Below, piece after piece: positions 1 through 7,784 of a stretch of DNA of 64,000 nt. The stretch is from Agromyces cavernae. Its GTDB lineage: Bacteria; Actinomycetota; Actinomycetes; Actinomycetales; Microbacteriaceae. The notes under the pieces were generated by a model that saw only the letters and a program-made list of their open reading frames with translations, made no database searches and was not told the DNA's origin. The DNA lies in assembly GCF_021044935.1 (NCBI RefSeq), contig NZ_JAJNMP010000001.1, positions 248,001 to 312,000 on the forward strand, read 5' to 3'. Numbering within the stretch: the first letter of the stretch is position 1; each line of letters starts with the position of its first letter. The position numbers were made by a program, and so were the translations under genes.

Positions 1-10
1 GGACGCCTAG
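1..10 (+). CDS. 3' end of an upstream gene, probably rpsF (partial)
   Basis: Bases 2-10 read GAC GCC TAG, an Asp-Ala-stop end, five bases before the ssb start. The order rpsF-ssb-rpsR-rplI is standard in actinobacteria, so the tail of ribosomal protein S6 is the likely owner. Only two sense codons are visible, so the call rests on gene order alone. Confidence 0.35.
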
Positions 11-15
11 TCCTC

Positions 16-534
16 ATGGCCGGCGAGACCATCATCACCGTGGTGGGCAACCTCACTGCAGATCCCGAGCTGCGTTACACGCAGAACGGCCTCGCGGTTG
101 CCAACTTCACCATCGCGTCCACTCCCCGCACGTTCGACCGTCAGGCGAACGAGTGGAAGGACGGTGAAGCGCTGTTCCTGCGCGCGAGCTGCTGGCGTGA
201 ATTCGCCGAGCACGTCGCCGGTTCACTCACCAAGGGTTCCCGGGTCATCGCTTCCGGGCGTCTCAAGCAGCGTTCCTACGAGACGAAGGAAGGCGAGAAG
301 CGCACCACCATCGAGCTCGAGATCGACGAGATCGGTCCGAGCCTGCGCTACGCCACCGCGTCCGTGACGCGCGCCCAGTCCAACCGCGGTGCGGTCGGCG
401 GCGGCGGCTCCTTCGGGGGCGGCCAGTCCGACGACGCATGGGCACCCAGCACGCCCGCAGCAGCCCAGCAGGGCGGCGGCGGCGATGTCTGGAACACGCC
501 CGGCACCAACTACGGCGACGAGACCCCCTTCTAA
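16..534 (+). CDS. ssb: Single-stranded DNA-binding protein
   Basis: This 172-residue protein binds single-stranded DNA during replication, repair and recombination. An OB-fold domain covers about residues 1-112 (start [20 protein letters not shown]). It is followed by a Gly/Ser/Gln-rich linker and the acidic tip DETPF, the usual docking peptide for partner proteins. Length and layout are normal for an actinobacterial SSB. The ATG lies five bases after the preceding stop and has no clear ribosome-binding site, so translation is probably coupled to the upstream gene. It heads the ssb-rpsR-rplI group, with dnaB following at 1853. Confidence 0.97.
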   Translation: MAGETIITVVGNLTADPELRYTQNGLAVANFTIASTPRTFDRQANEWKDGEALFLRASCWREFAEHVAGSLTKGSRVIASGRLKQRSYETKEGEKRTTIELEIDEIGPSLRYATASVTRAQSNRGAVGGGGSFGGGQSDDAWAPSTPAAAQQGGGGDVWNTPGTNYGDETPF

Positions 535-542
535 TACTCACT

Positions 543-581
543 GCGGGTTTCTCGGCGCGGCTCCGCCGCTCCTCAACCCGC
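543..581. repeat. Inverted repeat between ssb and rpsR
   Basis: Arms GCGGGTT (543-549) and AACCCGC (575-581) enclose a GCGCGGCTCCGCCGC-like centre. The layout and the CTCAACCCGC end resemble the second element at 41577-41615, so this is probably a short member of the dispersed repeat family. A role as a weak attenuator between ssb and rpsR is also possible. Confidence 0.55.
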
Positions 582-603
582 GAACCTCAAGACAGGAAAG
601 ACA

Positions 604-864
604 ATGGCTGGAAAGTCGAGCGGCGATCGCCGCAAGCCGAGCCGCGGGAAGGGCGCGAAGAACGCCGCCCCGGCGAAGTCCATCAAGGTCGGTGTCATCG
701 ACTACAAGGACGTCGCGACCCTTCGCAAGTTCATCTCGGAGCGTGGAAAGATCCGCGCCCGTCGCATCACCGGTGTCTCCGTGCAGGAGCAGCGCCTCAT
801 CGCCCGCGCCGTGAAGAACGCGCGCGAGATGGCACTCCTGCCCTACTCGGGCTCCGGCCGCTAA
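604..864 (+). CDS. rpsR: 30S ribosomal protein S18
   Basis: This 86-residue, strongly basic protein is a component of the small ribosomal subunit platform, where it pairs with S6. The body from [20 protein letters not shown] through [20 protein letters not shown] is the S18 signature, preceded by a Lys/Arg/Gly-rich N-terminal tail. The ATG has an upstream AGGAAAG (594-600) site. It ends 11 bases before rplI and should share its transcript. Confidence 0.97.
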   Translation: MAGKSSGDRRKPSRGKGAKNAAPAKSIKVGVIDYKDVATLRKFISERGKIRARRITGVSVQEQRLIARAVKNAREMALLPYSGSGR

Positions 865-875
865 GGAGCACGACA

Positions 876-1328
876 ATGGCAAAGGTAATTCTCACGCACG
901 AGGTCACCGGCCTCGGCACGCCCGGCGATGTCGTCGAGGTCAAGAACGGCTATGCGCGCAACTACCTGGTTCCCCAGGGCTTCGCCACGCCGTGGACCCG
1001 CGGTGGCCAGAAGCAGGTCGAGCAGATCAAGGCGGCTCGTGCCGCTCGCGAGCTGCACTCGCTCGAAGACGCGCAGGCCCTCAAGGCCAAGCTCGAGTCG
1101 GGCAAGGTCAAGCTGGCCGTGAAGGCGGGCCTCGGTGGCCGCCTGTTCGGTTCGGTGAAGGTGGCGGATGTCGCGGCTGCGGTCGCGGCGGCCGGCCTCG
1201 GCGACCTCGACAAGCGCAAGATCCAGATCACCACGCCCATCAAGGCGATCGGTGACCACGAGGCGACGGTTCGCCTCCACGACGAGCTCTCGGCGACGAT
1301 CACCCTCCAGGTGGTCGCGGCGAAGTAA
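876..1328 (+). CDS. rplI: 50S ribosomal protein L9
   Basis: This 150-residue protein belongs to the large ribosomal subunit. The N-terminal domain carries the L9 hallmark ([19 protein letters not shown], about residues 14-32). A charged connecting helix leads to a C-terminal domain rich in Val and Ala. The ATG at 876 follows an AAGGAG site (863-868). Longer in-frame extensions upstream overlap rpsR and have no support. A strong terminator follows at 1350. Confidence 0.97.
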   Translation: MAKVILTHEVTGLGTPGDVVEVKNGYARNYLVPQGFATPWTRGGQKQVEQIKAARAARELHSLEDAQALKAKLESGKVKLAVKAGLGGRLFGSVKVADVAAAVAAAGLGDLDKRKIQITTPIKAIGDHEATVRLHDELSATITLQVVAAK

Positions 1329-1349
1329 CTCGCTCAGCACGACGCAGGC

Positions 1350-1383
1350 GGCGGTCGGAACCTCGGTTCCGACCGCCGTTTTC
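1350..1383 (+). terminator. Rho-independent terminator after rplI
   Basis: Arms GGCGGTCGGAACC (1350-1362) and GGTTCCGACCGCC (1365-1377) are perfectly complementary over 13 bases and are followed by GTTTTC. It closes the ssb-rpsR-rplI transcript and isolates it from dnaB. Confidence 0.88.
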
Positions 1384-1484
1384 GTCGTTCACGCGCACGG
1401 GTTCTCGCGTGCATCGGGGCGCCTCGACGGACCGGGCGGATCCTGCTGTCCGGATACACCCTGAGCAGCGCCGAGCGCAAGTTC

Positions 1485-1716
1485 CTTGTGGATTCACTTG
1501 GAGGGTTGTGCACAGGTGTGCGGTTCTCGGGGGTGGGATTCTGAAGAAGTTTTTCCCCACAGGTGTGGAAACCGAAAATACCCGGTCAACCTAAAATTGC
1601 ATCGGTGTAATTCACACTATTTCCACAGTTTTCCACAGGCCGAGTGCACATGTAGCGCGGCGTTTCGCGCAGTCTGTCCACAGAGTTATCCACAGGCCGG
1701 GTTGTGCTGTGGACGA
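1485..1716. promoter_or_regulatory. Cluster of DnaA-box-like 9-mers upstream of dnaB
   Basis: The 524-base gap between rplI and dnaB has no gene I can support and is AT-richer than its surroundings. It holds a perfect TTATCCACA at 1686-1694. Near-matches include TTTTCCACA about 1629-1638, CTGTCCACA about 1674-1682, TCGTCCACA (opposite strand) 1708-1716, TTGTGCACA about 1506-1514, ATTTCCACA about 1619-1627 and GTTTCCACA (opposite strand) about 1564-1572. A DnaA-binding regulatory or titration site is the natural reading. The true origin is expected near dnaA-dnaN, which are not in this window. Confidence 0.6.
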
Positions 1717-1852
1717 GGCTTCCATATCGTGAAGCAGCGTCCCTCGATCAGCGGTTGGCAACGGGTCGGAGAGTCCATGTCAGTGGCTCCGATCACACTG
1801 AAGAGCGGGCGGGGGAACTTGCTCTTCGGAGCCGAATTCGGAGGTCATCCAG

Positions 1853-3226
1853 TTGTCGATCGCGCACATCGGGCTCGCAGAACCGATCGAAGACGGTGAG
1901 TCCCGACGAGGCGAGCGCGTACCCCCGCACGACCTCCTCGCGGAGCAGAGCGCACTCGGCGGCATGATGCTCTCGAAAGACGCCGTCGCCGACGTCATCG
2001 AGACCATCCGGGGCATCGACTTCTACGTGCCCAAGCACGAGGTCGTCTTCAACGCGATCCTCACGCTCTACTCGCACGGTGAGCCTACCGACGTCATCGC
2101 CGTCACCGACGAGCTCACCAAGACCGGCGAGCTCCAGCGCGCCGGCGGTGTCGAGTACCTGCACAACCTCACGAGCCTGGTGCCGACCGCGGCGAACGCC
2201 GGCTTCTACGCATCGATCGTGGCCGAGCGAGCGCTGCTGCGGCGCCTGGTCGAGGCGGGCACCCGAATCGTGCAGATGGGTTACGCGGGCGAAGGCGAGG
2301 TCACCGATCTCGTCAACAACGCGCAGGCCGAGATCTACTCCGTCACGGGCTCGGTCGAGACCGAAGACTACGTGCCGCTCTCCGACGCGGTCAGCGTCGC
2401 GATCGACGAGATCGAGGCGGCCAAGCATACCGACGGCAAGTTCACGGGCGTGCCGACGGGCTTCGCCGACCTCGACGACCTAACCAACGGGTTCCACCCC
2501 GGCCAGATGATCATCGTCGCCGCTCGACCCGCCATGGGAAAGTCGACGCTCGCCCTCGACTTCGCGCGAGCCGCGTCGATCACCAACGACCTGCCGTCGG
2601 TCTTCTTCTCGCTCGAGATGGGCAAGAGCGAGATCGCGATGCGCCTGCTCTCGGCCGAGTCATCCGTGCCGCTCCAGAACATGCGCAAGGGCACCGTCGA
2701 CTCGCGCGACTGGACCACGATCGCCTCGACGCGCGGTCGCATCAACGAGGCGCCGCTCTATATCGACGACTCCCCCAACATGACGCTCGTCGAGATCCGC
2801 GCCAAGTGCCGCCGGCTGAAGCAGCGCGTAGGCCTCAAGATGGTCGTCATCGACTACCTGCAGCTCATGACGAGCGGCAAGCGCGTCGAGAGCCGCCAGC
2901 AAGAGGTGTCGGAGTTCTCGCGAGCGCTCAAGCTGCTCGCGAAAGAGCTGCAGGTGCCCGTCATCGCCTTGTCGCAGCTGAACCGCGGTCCCGAGCAGCG
3001 CGCCGACAAGATGCCCGCGCTCAGCGACCTGCGCGAGTCGGGCTCGATCGAGCAGGACGCCGACATGGTCATCCTGTTGCACCGCGAGGCGGCCTACGAG
3101 CGCGACAGCCCCCGAGCGGGCGAGGCCGATCTCATCGTCGCGAAACACCGAAACGGTCCGACCCGCACCATCACGGTCGCGTTCCACGGGCACTTCTCCC
3201 GGTTCGCCGACATGGTGCAGGTGTAG
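1853..3226 (+). CDS. dnaB: Replicative DNA helicase DnaB
   Basis: This 457-residue hexameric 5'-3' helicase unwinds DNA at the replication fork. The N-terminal domain (about residues 20-125; PHDLLAEQSALGGMMLS) mediates oligomer and primase contacts. The RecA-like C-terminal domain has Walker A ARPAMGKST (Lys about 229), Walker B VVIDYLQLM and the sequence SQLNRGPEQR. No intein interrupts it. The start is a TTG at 1853 with GAGGT at 1841-1845. The DnaA-box cluster lies directly upstream. Confidence 0.96.
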   Translation: MSIAHIGLAEPIEDGESRRGERVPPHDLLAEQSALGGMMLSKDAVADVIETIRGIDFYVPKHEVVFNAILTLYSHGEPTDVIAVTDELTKTGELQRAGGVEYLHNLTSLVPTAANAGFYASIVAERALLRRLVEAGTRIVQMGYAGEGEVTDLVNNAQAEIYSVTGSVETEDYVPLSDAVSVAIDEIEAAKHTDGKFTGVPTGFADLDDLTNGFHPGQMIIVAARPAMGKSTLALDFARAASITNDLPSVFFSLEMGKSEIAMRLLSAESSVPLQNMRKGTVDSRDWTTIASTRGRINEAPLYIDDSPNMTLVEIRAKCRRLKQRVGLKMVVIDYLQLMTSGKRVESRQQEVSEFSRALKLLAKELQVPVIALSQLNRGPEQRADKMPALSDLRESGSIEQDADMVILLHREAAYERDSPRAGEADLIVAKHRNGPTRTITVAFHGHFSRFADMVQV

Positions 3227-3272
3227 GGCCCGCGCGCGTCGCCCCCCGCTCGACGTCGGTAGGCTGCATGAC

Positions 3273-3923
3273 ATGGTCGAGGCAGTCGTGTTCGACATGG
3301 ACGGCGTGATCGTCGACAGCGAGCAGCGCTGGGAGGCCGTCCGTCGACAGCTCGTCATCGGCTCCGGTCGCCCCTATCCCGATGAGGCGACGCGGATGAT
3401 GCAGGGCATGAGCGCTCCCGAGTGGGAGGCCTACCTGCACGAGCATTTGGGGGTACCCGGCTCGCCGGCGGAGATCGGCCGCCGGGTGGTCGCCCGGATC
3501 GCGGAATCGTACCGCGACGACCTGCCGTTGATCTCCGGTGCGGCCGAGGCGATCCGCGCCCTCGCCGCACGGTACCCGCTTGCGGTCGCCTCATCGTCCA
3601 ACCGCGAACTGATCGAGTTGGCGCTCGAGCTGGCGGACCTGGCCGACGCGTTCAGTGCGGTCGTCTCCAGCGAGGAGGTCGAACGGGGCAAGCCCGCACC
3701 CGACGTCTACTTCGAGGCGGCATCGCGCCTCGGCATCGCGCCCGAGCGTTGCGCGGCGGTGGAGGACTCGTCGAACGGGCTGCGATCAGCACACGCCGCG
3801 GGCATGCGGGTGGTGGCCGTGCCCAACCGCGACTACCCGCCGGCGGCTGACGCGCTCGCGCTCGCCGACGTCGTGCTCCCTTCGATCGGCGAGCTCACGC
3901 CCGAGGTCGTCGAGGGGGCGTGA
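3273..3923 (+). CDS. HAD-superfamily hydrolase, beta-phosphoglucomutase-like
   Basis: This 216-residue cytoplasmic protein is a phosphatase or phosphomutase of HAD subfamily IA. Motif I is FDMDGVIVDS (nucleophile Asp and acid/base Asp about residues 8 and 10). Motif II is VASSSN, the motif III lysine is in RGKPAPD, and motif IV is AVEDSSNG. A helical cap lies between about residues 18 and 80. The substrate cannot be read from sequence; sugar phosphates are typical. It stands alone between dnaB and the convergent LysR gene. Confidence 0.85.
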   Translation: MVEAVVFDMDGVIVDSEQRWEAVRRQLVIGSGRPYPDEATRMMQGMSAPEWEAYLHEHLGVPGSPAEIGRRVVARIAESYRDDLPLISGAAEAIRALAARYPLAVASSSNRELIELALELADLADAFSAVVSSEEVERGKPAPDVYFEAASRLGIAPERCAAVEDSSNGLRSAHAAGMRVVAVPNRDYPPAADALALADVVLPSIGELTPEVVEGA

Positions 3924-4016
3924 CCCCGGCACGGTGATCGCGGGCAGCTCCGCCAGCCGTGCCTCGAGTCCGACCCGGCGTGTCGTCGGCGGAGCAACGC
4001 CTGCCGAAGCCAACGC

Positions 4017-4931
4017 TCATTCGGCGAGGACGCCGTCGGCTGCGAGGCCGACGGGTCCGGCGTCACGGCAGACTTCTGCGAACGCCCTGACAAGAGGCGT
4101 CTCGTTTGCCGTGCGCCAGATCAGCGCCCAGTGCAGCGGCGGGGCGTCGTGGATCGGCACGAACACCACGCCCGGGAAGCCGCCGTAGAACGCAGCCTGA
4201 GCGCCGGCCGGAGTGACGCACTGACGCGCCGACACGAGCGTCAGGACCTCGTGGAAGGTCTTCGGCCTCGGGCCGACGCGGGGGATCTTCCGCCCGCTGG
4301 GGGTTCGGGCGGGGAGCATGGCTCCGATCCAGTGCTCGGGGAGGTCGCCGGGGTCGACGTGCACGTGCTCGGGCAGGTCCTCGAGTGAGATGGACTCACG
4401 CTCGCCCAGCGGATGTCCTTCCCAGAGCGCGAGCACGCGACCGACCGTGAAGACGCTCGGTCCCTCGGTGAGGTCGGGTTCGCGAACCGGGCGCCACGCG
4501 ACGACGGCGTCCACCTCGCCGCGGCGGAGCTCACCGAACACGTCACTGAAGTGGATCTCGCGAATCTCGATCTCGCACCCGGTATGGCGTCGCCGGAAGT
4601 TCTCGATCAGCGCGATGAAGACGGAGCCATCGTTGCCCATCACGCCGAGGCGGAGCGTGCCGACCACGCCGCTCGCCGATTCCCTCGCCTTCGCGAGCCC
4701 GTCGAGGATCGCCTCGTAGCCGGCGCTGAGGTCGTCGCGGAGCTGGGCGCCGAGCGCGGTGAGCCTCACATGGCGACTGGTGCGCTCGAACAGCAGGCCG
4801 CCGAGCTGGCGCTCTTGGTTCCGGATCGCCTGGCTGACCCGCGCCTGAGATACGTGCAGACGCTCGGCCGTGCGGCCGAAGTGCAGCACCTCGGCCAACG
4901 TGAGGAAGATCTCGATGTCTCGCAGGTCCAC
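4017..4931 (-). CDS. LysR-family transcriptional regulator
   Basis: This 304-residue DNA-binding protein starts with the LysR winged helix (MDLRDIEIFLTLAEVLHFGR, recognition region AERLHVSQARVSQAIRNQE). A periplasmic-binding-protein-like effector domain covers about residues 90-295. A perfect inverted repeat at 4946-4967, 14 bases upstream of the start, is a likely autoregulatory site. The divergent PadR exporter operon is a possible target, but its start is nearly 300 bases away. The effector is unknown. Confidence 0.9.
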   Translation of the reverse strand: MDLRDIEIFLTLAEVLHFGRTAERLHVSQARVSQAIRNQERQLGGLLFERTSRHVRLTALGAQLRDDLSAGYEAILDGLAKARESASGVVGTLRLGVMGNDGSVFIALIENFRRRHTGCEIEIREIHFSDVFGELRRGEVDAVVAWRPVREPDLTEGPSVFTVGRVLALWEGHPLGERESISLEDLPEHVHVDPGDLPEHWIGAMLPARTPSGRKIPRVGPRPKTFHEVLTLVSARQCVTPAGAQAAFYGGFPGVVFVPIHDAPPLHWALIWRTANETPLVRAFAEVCRDAGPVGLAADGVLAE

Positions 4932-4945
4932 GTCCGTACCTCCAG

Positions 4946-4967
4946 GCGATAACCGTCAGGTTATCGC
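4946..4967. promoter_or_regulatory. LysR-type operator (perfect inverted repeat)
   Basis: GCGATAACC (4946-4954), spacer GTCA, then GGTTATCGC (4959-4967). It contains ATAAC-N6-GTTAT, which satisfies the T-N11-A rule of LysR boxes, and sits just upstream of the LysR start. Confidence 0.7.
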
Positions 4968-5120
4968 TGACCGCCCGATTTGCTGCTTGATCGGCCGTCC
5001 GTCGGCCACGATCGTTGGCCGTGGGAGGCACCGGTCAGTCGGGAGACGCGCGAGAACGAGGGCGCTACTCGGGCAGACCAGGACGTGAGCGCGACGTGTC
5101 GACTGATCCGCTATTCAGTG

Positions 5121-5185
5121 TTGCTATCTACCGGTACTTGTGCTTACTATGTAGTGGTAGTCAGCAACACAGAGTACTAGTACTC
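5121..5185 (+). promoter_or_regulatory. Promoter and 14-bp palindromic operator of the PadR operon
   Basis: A promoter-like pair TTGCTA (5121-5126) and TACTAT (5145-5150) has an 18-base spacer. About 15 bases past the expected transcription start lies the perfect 14-base palindrome GAGTACTAGTACTC (5172-5185). This suits PadR autorepression. The ribosome-binding site AAAGGAGG follows at about 5202-5210. Confidence 0.6.
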
Positions 5186-5219
5186 ATCAACACCAAGTAG
5201 TGAAAGGAGGAGAGGTTCC

Positions 5220-5561
5220 ATGGGCAAGCAGATGACCGAAATGCTCAAGGGCACGCTCGAGGGCATCGTCCTCACGATCCTGGCCGCACGCCCGGCGTAC
5301 GGCTATGAGATCACGGCCGGGCTGCGCGATCGGGGCTTCTCCGACATCGTCGAGGGCACCGTCTACGCCCTGCTGGTCAGGATCGAACAGCGGGGCCTCG
5401 TCGACGTCGAGAAGGTCCCGTCCGAGAAGGGGCCGCCGCGCAAGGTCTACTCGCTGAACGCACTAGGCGGCGAGTACCTCGAAGAGTTCTGGAGGACCTG
5501 GAGCTTCCTCGCAGAACGGATCGAACAGCTCCACAGCGAACGCGCAGAAGGAGAGCACTGA
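5220..5561 (+). CDS. PadR-family transcriptional regulator
   Basis: This 113-residue winged-helix repressor has the PadR core: LKGTLEGIVLTILAARPAYGYEI, then the wing segment EGTVYALLVRIEQRGLVDVE. The C-terminal dimerisation helix is short. Such regulators usually sense a toxic small molecule and control an adjacent exporter. The next genes encode DUF1048 and an ABC-2 exporter, with one base separating this gene from the first, so co-transcription and autoregulation are likely. Confidence 0.92.
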   Translation: MGKQMTEMLKGTLEGIVLTILAARPAYGYEITAGLRDRGFSDIVEGTVYALLVRIEQRGLVDVEKVPSEKGPPRKVYSLNALGGEYLEEFWRTWSFLAERIEQLHSERAEGEH

Positions 5562-5562
5562 A

Positions 5563-5931
5563 ATGGTCGCGAAATGGATCGAGACCCTCACCGGGTCCCT
5601 CGAGCAGAAGAAGCAGTACAAGCAGGACAAGGCCCGTATCGACGGGCTCCCCGAGCCGTACGCCACCGCGGCGAAGGCCATGCACCGGTACTTCATGTAC
5701 TACGGAGGCATCACCGACGGCGACACCCTCATGGTGATGTTCGGCGACCTGGCCGACCTGTGGGAGCGCGCCGCCGCCGACGGCACCCCGGTGCGCGAGA
5801 TCGTCGGCGAAGACCCGGTCGAATTCGCCGAGACCTTCGCTCAGGCCTACACCGGCACGAAGTGGATCGACAAGGAGCGCGCCCGCCTGACCAAGGCGAT
5901 CGAGGACGCAGAGCGAGAGGAGCGGAAATGA
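5563..5931 (+). CDS. DUF1048 family protein
   Basis: This 122-residue soluble, helical and charged protein matches my memory of DUF1048 (MVAKWIETLTGSLEQKKQYK... then YATAAKAMHRYFMYYGG). The family commonly sits between a PadR regulator and an ABC exporter, as here, but has no known biochemical role. Its stop overlaps the next start (ATGA at 5928-5931), so it is translationally coupled to the ATPase. Confidence 0.82.
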   Translation: MVAKWIETLTGSLEQKKQYKQDKARIDGLPEPYATAAKAMHRYFMYYGGITDGDTLMVMFGDLADLWERAAADGTPVREIVGEDPVEFAETFAQAYTGTKWIDKERARLTKAIEDAEREERK

Positions 5932-6764
5932 CCACGTCAGCACCGACCAGGGAACCAGCCATCCGAGTCCAGGGCATCGAGAAGTCCTTCAAGGACCTGC
6001 ACGTGCTGCGGGGCGTCGACTTCGACGTGGCGGCGGGGAGCATCTTCGCGCTGCTCGGCTCGAACGGCGCAGGCAAGACCACGCTCGTGCGCATCCTCTC
6101 GACGCTGCTGAAGGCCGACGCGGGCACCGCCACGGTGCACGGCTTCGACGTGGCCGGAAAGCCCGGCGACGTGCGTAATTCGATCAGCCTGACCGGCCAG
6201 TTCGCCGCCGTCGATGAAGTGCTCAGCGGCCGCGAGAACCTCGTGCTGATCGCGAAGCTCCGTCACCTCAAGAACCCGGGTGCGATCGCCGACGACCTGC
6301 TCGATCGCTTCTCGCTCACCGAAGCGGGCAACCGCAAGGCCTCGACCTACTCGGGCGGCATGCGCCGCCGGCTCGACATCGCGATGAGCCTGATCGGCAA
6401 CCCGCCGATCATCTTCCTCGACGAGCCGACGACGGGACTCGACCCCCAGGCGCGCATCGAGGTGTGGCAGACGGTCAAGCAGCTCGCCGACAACGGTACG
6501 ACCGTGCTGCTGACCACGCAGTACCTCGACGAGGCCGAGCAGCTCGCCGACAGGATCGCGATCCTGCACAAGGGCACGATCATCCAGAACGGCACCCTCG
6601 CCGAACTCAAGCAGCTGCTCCCGGCCGCCAAAGTCGAGTACGTCGAGAAGCAGCCCTCCCTCGAGGACGTCTTCCTCACCCTCGTCGGCGACACCGGCGA
6701 GACCGAAAACCCCGACGGCGACCGCAGCGGCGGCACCGTCCCTGCAGGAAAGGAATCCCGATGA
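5928..6764 (+). CDS. ABC-2 exporter ATP-binding protein, DrrA-like
   Basis: This 278-residue ATPase energises the permease encoded next. Walker A is GSNGAGKTT (about residues 43-51), the signature is YSGGMRRRLDIAM, and Walker B is IIFLDEPTTGLDP followed by the H-loop-like LLTTQYLDEAE. The C-terminal extension (EYVEKQPSLEDVFLTL) is typical of DrrA-type drug-resistance ATPases. The ATG at 5928 overlaps the upstream stop. The exported compound is unknown; a drug or amphiphile is typical for the family. Confidence 0.93.
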   Translation: MTTSAPTREPAIRVQGIEKSFKDLHVLRGVDFDVAAGSIFALLGSNGAGKTTLVRILSTLLKADAGTATVHGFDVAGKPGDVRNSISLTGQFAAVDEVLSGRENLVLIAKLRHLKNPGAIADDLLDRFSLTEAGNRKASTYSGGMRRRLDIAMSLIGNPPIIFLDEPTTGLDPQARIEVWQTVKQLADNGTTVLLTTQYLDEAEQLADRIAILHKGTIIQNGTLAELKQLLPAAKVEYVEKQPSLEDVFLTLVGDTGETENPDGDRSGGTVPAGKESR

Positions 6765-7525
6765 CCACCCACGTCCTCAGTGACACCCGGGTCCTCACCG
6801 GCCGATCACTGACCCACATCCTCCGCAGTCCCGACACGATCATCACCACCGCGGTCACCCCGATCGCACTGATGCTGCTGTTCGTGTACGTGCTCGGCGG
6901 CGCGATCAACACCGGATCCGACGAGTCGTACATCAACTACATGCTCCCCGGCATCCTGCTGATCACCATCGCGTCGGGCATCGCCTACACCGCGTACCGG
7001 CTGTTCCTCGACTTGCAGGGCGGCATCTTCGAGCGCTTCCAGTCGATGCCGATCGCGAGGTCGAGCGTGCTCTGGGCCCACGTGCTCACCTCGCTCGTAG
7101 CGAACCTCGTCTCGGTCGCGATCGTCATCGGCGTCGCCCTGCTCATGGGCTTCCGCACCGGGGCATCCGTCGGCGCGTGGCTCGCGGTCGCCGGCATCCT
7201 GATCCTGTTCACCCTCGCCCTGACCTGGCTCGCCGTGATCGCCGGCCTCTCGGCGAAGACCGTCGACGGCGCCAGCGCGTTCAGCTACCCGCTGATCTTC
7301 CTGCCGTTCATCAGCTCGGCGTTCGTGCCGACCGAGTCGATGCCCGCGCCGGTCGCATGGTTCGCCGAGAACCAGCCTGTGACCTCGATCGTGAACAGCA
7401 TGCGAGCGCTGTTCGCGGGCGAACCGGTCGGCAGTGACATCTGGATCGCTCTCGCGTGGCTCGTCGGTATCCTCGTCGTCGCCTACGGCTTCGCGATCGC
7501 GATCTACCGTCGCAAGATGAGCTGA
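6761..7525 (+). CDS. ABC-2 exporter permease, DrrB-like
   Basis: This 254-residue integral membrane protein has six predicted hydrophobic segments, a short cytoplasmic N-terminus and a C-terminal Arg/Lys tail (YRRKMS). The conserved ABC-2 core region FERFQSMPIARSSVLWAHVL is present. It partners the preceding ATPase, with which it shares an ATGA overlap (6761-6764). It is the last gene of the PadR operon. Confidence 0.92.
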   Translation: MTTHVLSDTRVLTGRSLTHILRSPDTIITTAVTPIALMLLFVYVLGGAINTGSDESYINYMLPGILLITIASGIAYTAYRLFLDLQGGIFERFQSMPIARSSVLWAHVLTSLVANLVSVAIVIGVALLMGFRTGASVGAWLAVAGILILFTLALTWLAVIAGLSAKTVDGASAFSYPLIFLPFISSAFVPTESMPAPVAWFAENQPVTSIVNSMRALFAGEPVGSDIWIALAWLVGILVVAYGFAIAIYRRKMS

Positions 7526-7712
7526 ATCGCACCGCGGAGTGCTCGACCGTTCGACGGATGCCGCCCGCTTCCCCACTGGGGAGGCGGGCGTCGTCGTCTC
7601 CACCTCGGTCGGGTTCGATCCGCGGATGCTTCGGGCCGCAGTGGCTTCGAACCGTGAGGGCGACCGCCACCGAGACGAGCGGGAGATCGGTGAGCTGGAC
7701 CGCACCCGTTGT

Positions 7713-7728
7713 CGAACAGGTTTGTTCG
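7713..7728. promoter_or_regulatory. Candidate operator upstream of the MFS gene
   Basis: CGAACA (7713-7718), GGTT, TGTTCG (7723-7728) is a perfect 6+6 inverted repeat in the 259-base gap before the exporter. It is followed by TTATGCT, a possible -10 region. The cognate regulator is not evident. Confidence 0.4.
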
Positions 7729-7784
7729 GGTTATGCTCTTGGGGCACCAACTCGAATATTCGTGTTCAACTTAGGAGGAGTGTC

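Noticed and set aside
1485-1716. Chromosomal origin oriC
   Set aside because: Boxes are present, but dnaA and dnaN are not adjacent and no long AT-rich unwinding region is visible. A regulatory or titration site is more likely.
7713-7728. LexA (SOS) box CGAAC...GTTCG before the MFS gene
   Set aside because: The half-sites match, but the spacer between CGAAC and GTTCG is six bases, not the four required by the gram-positive LexA box. Kept only as an unnamed operator.
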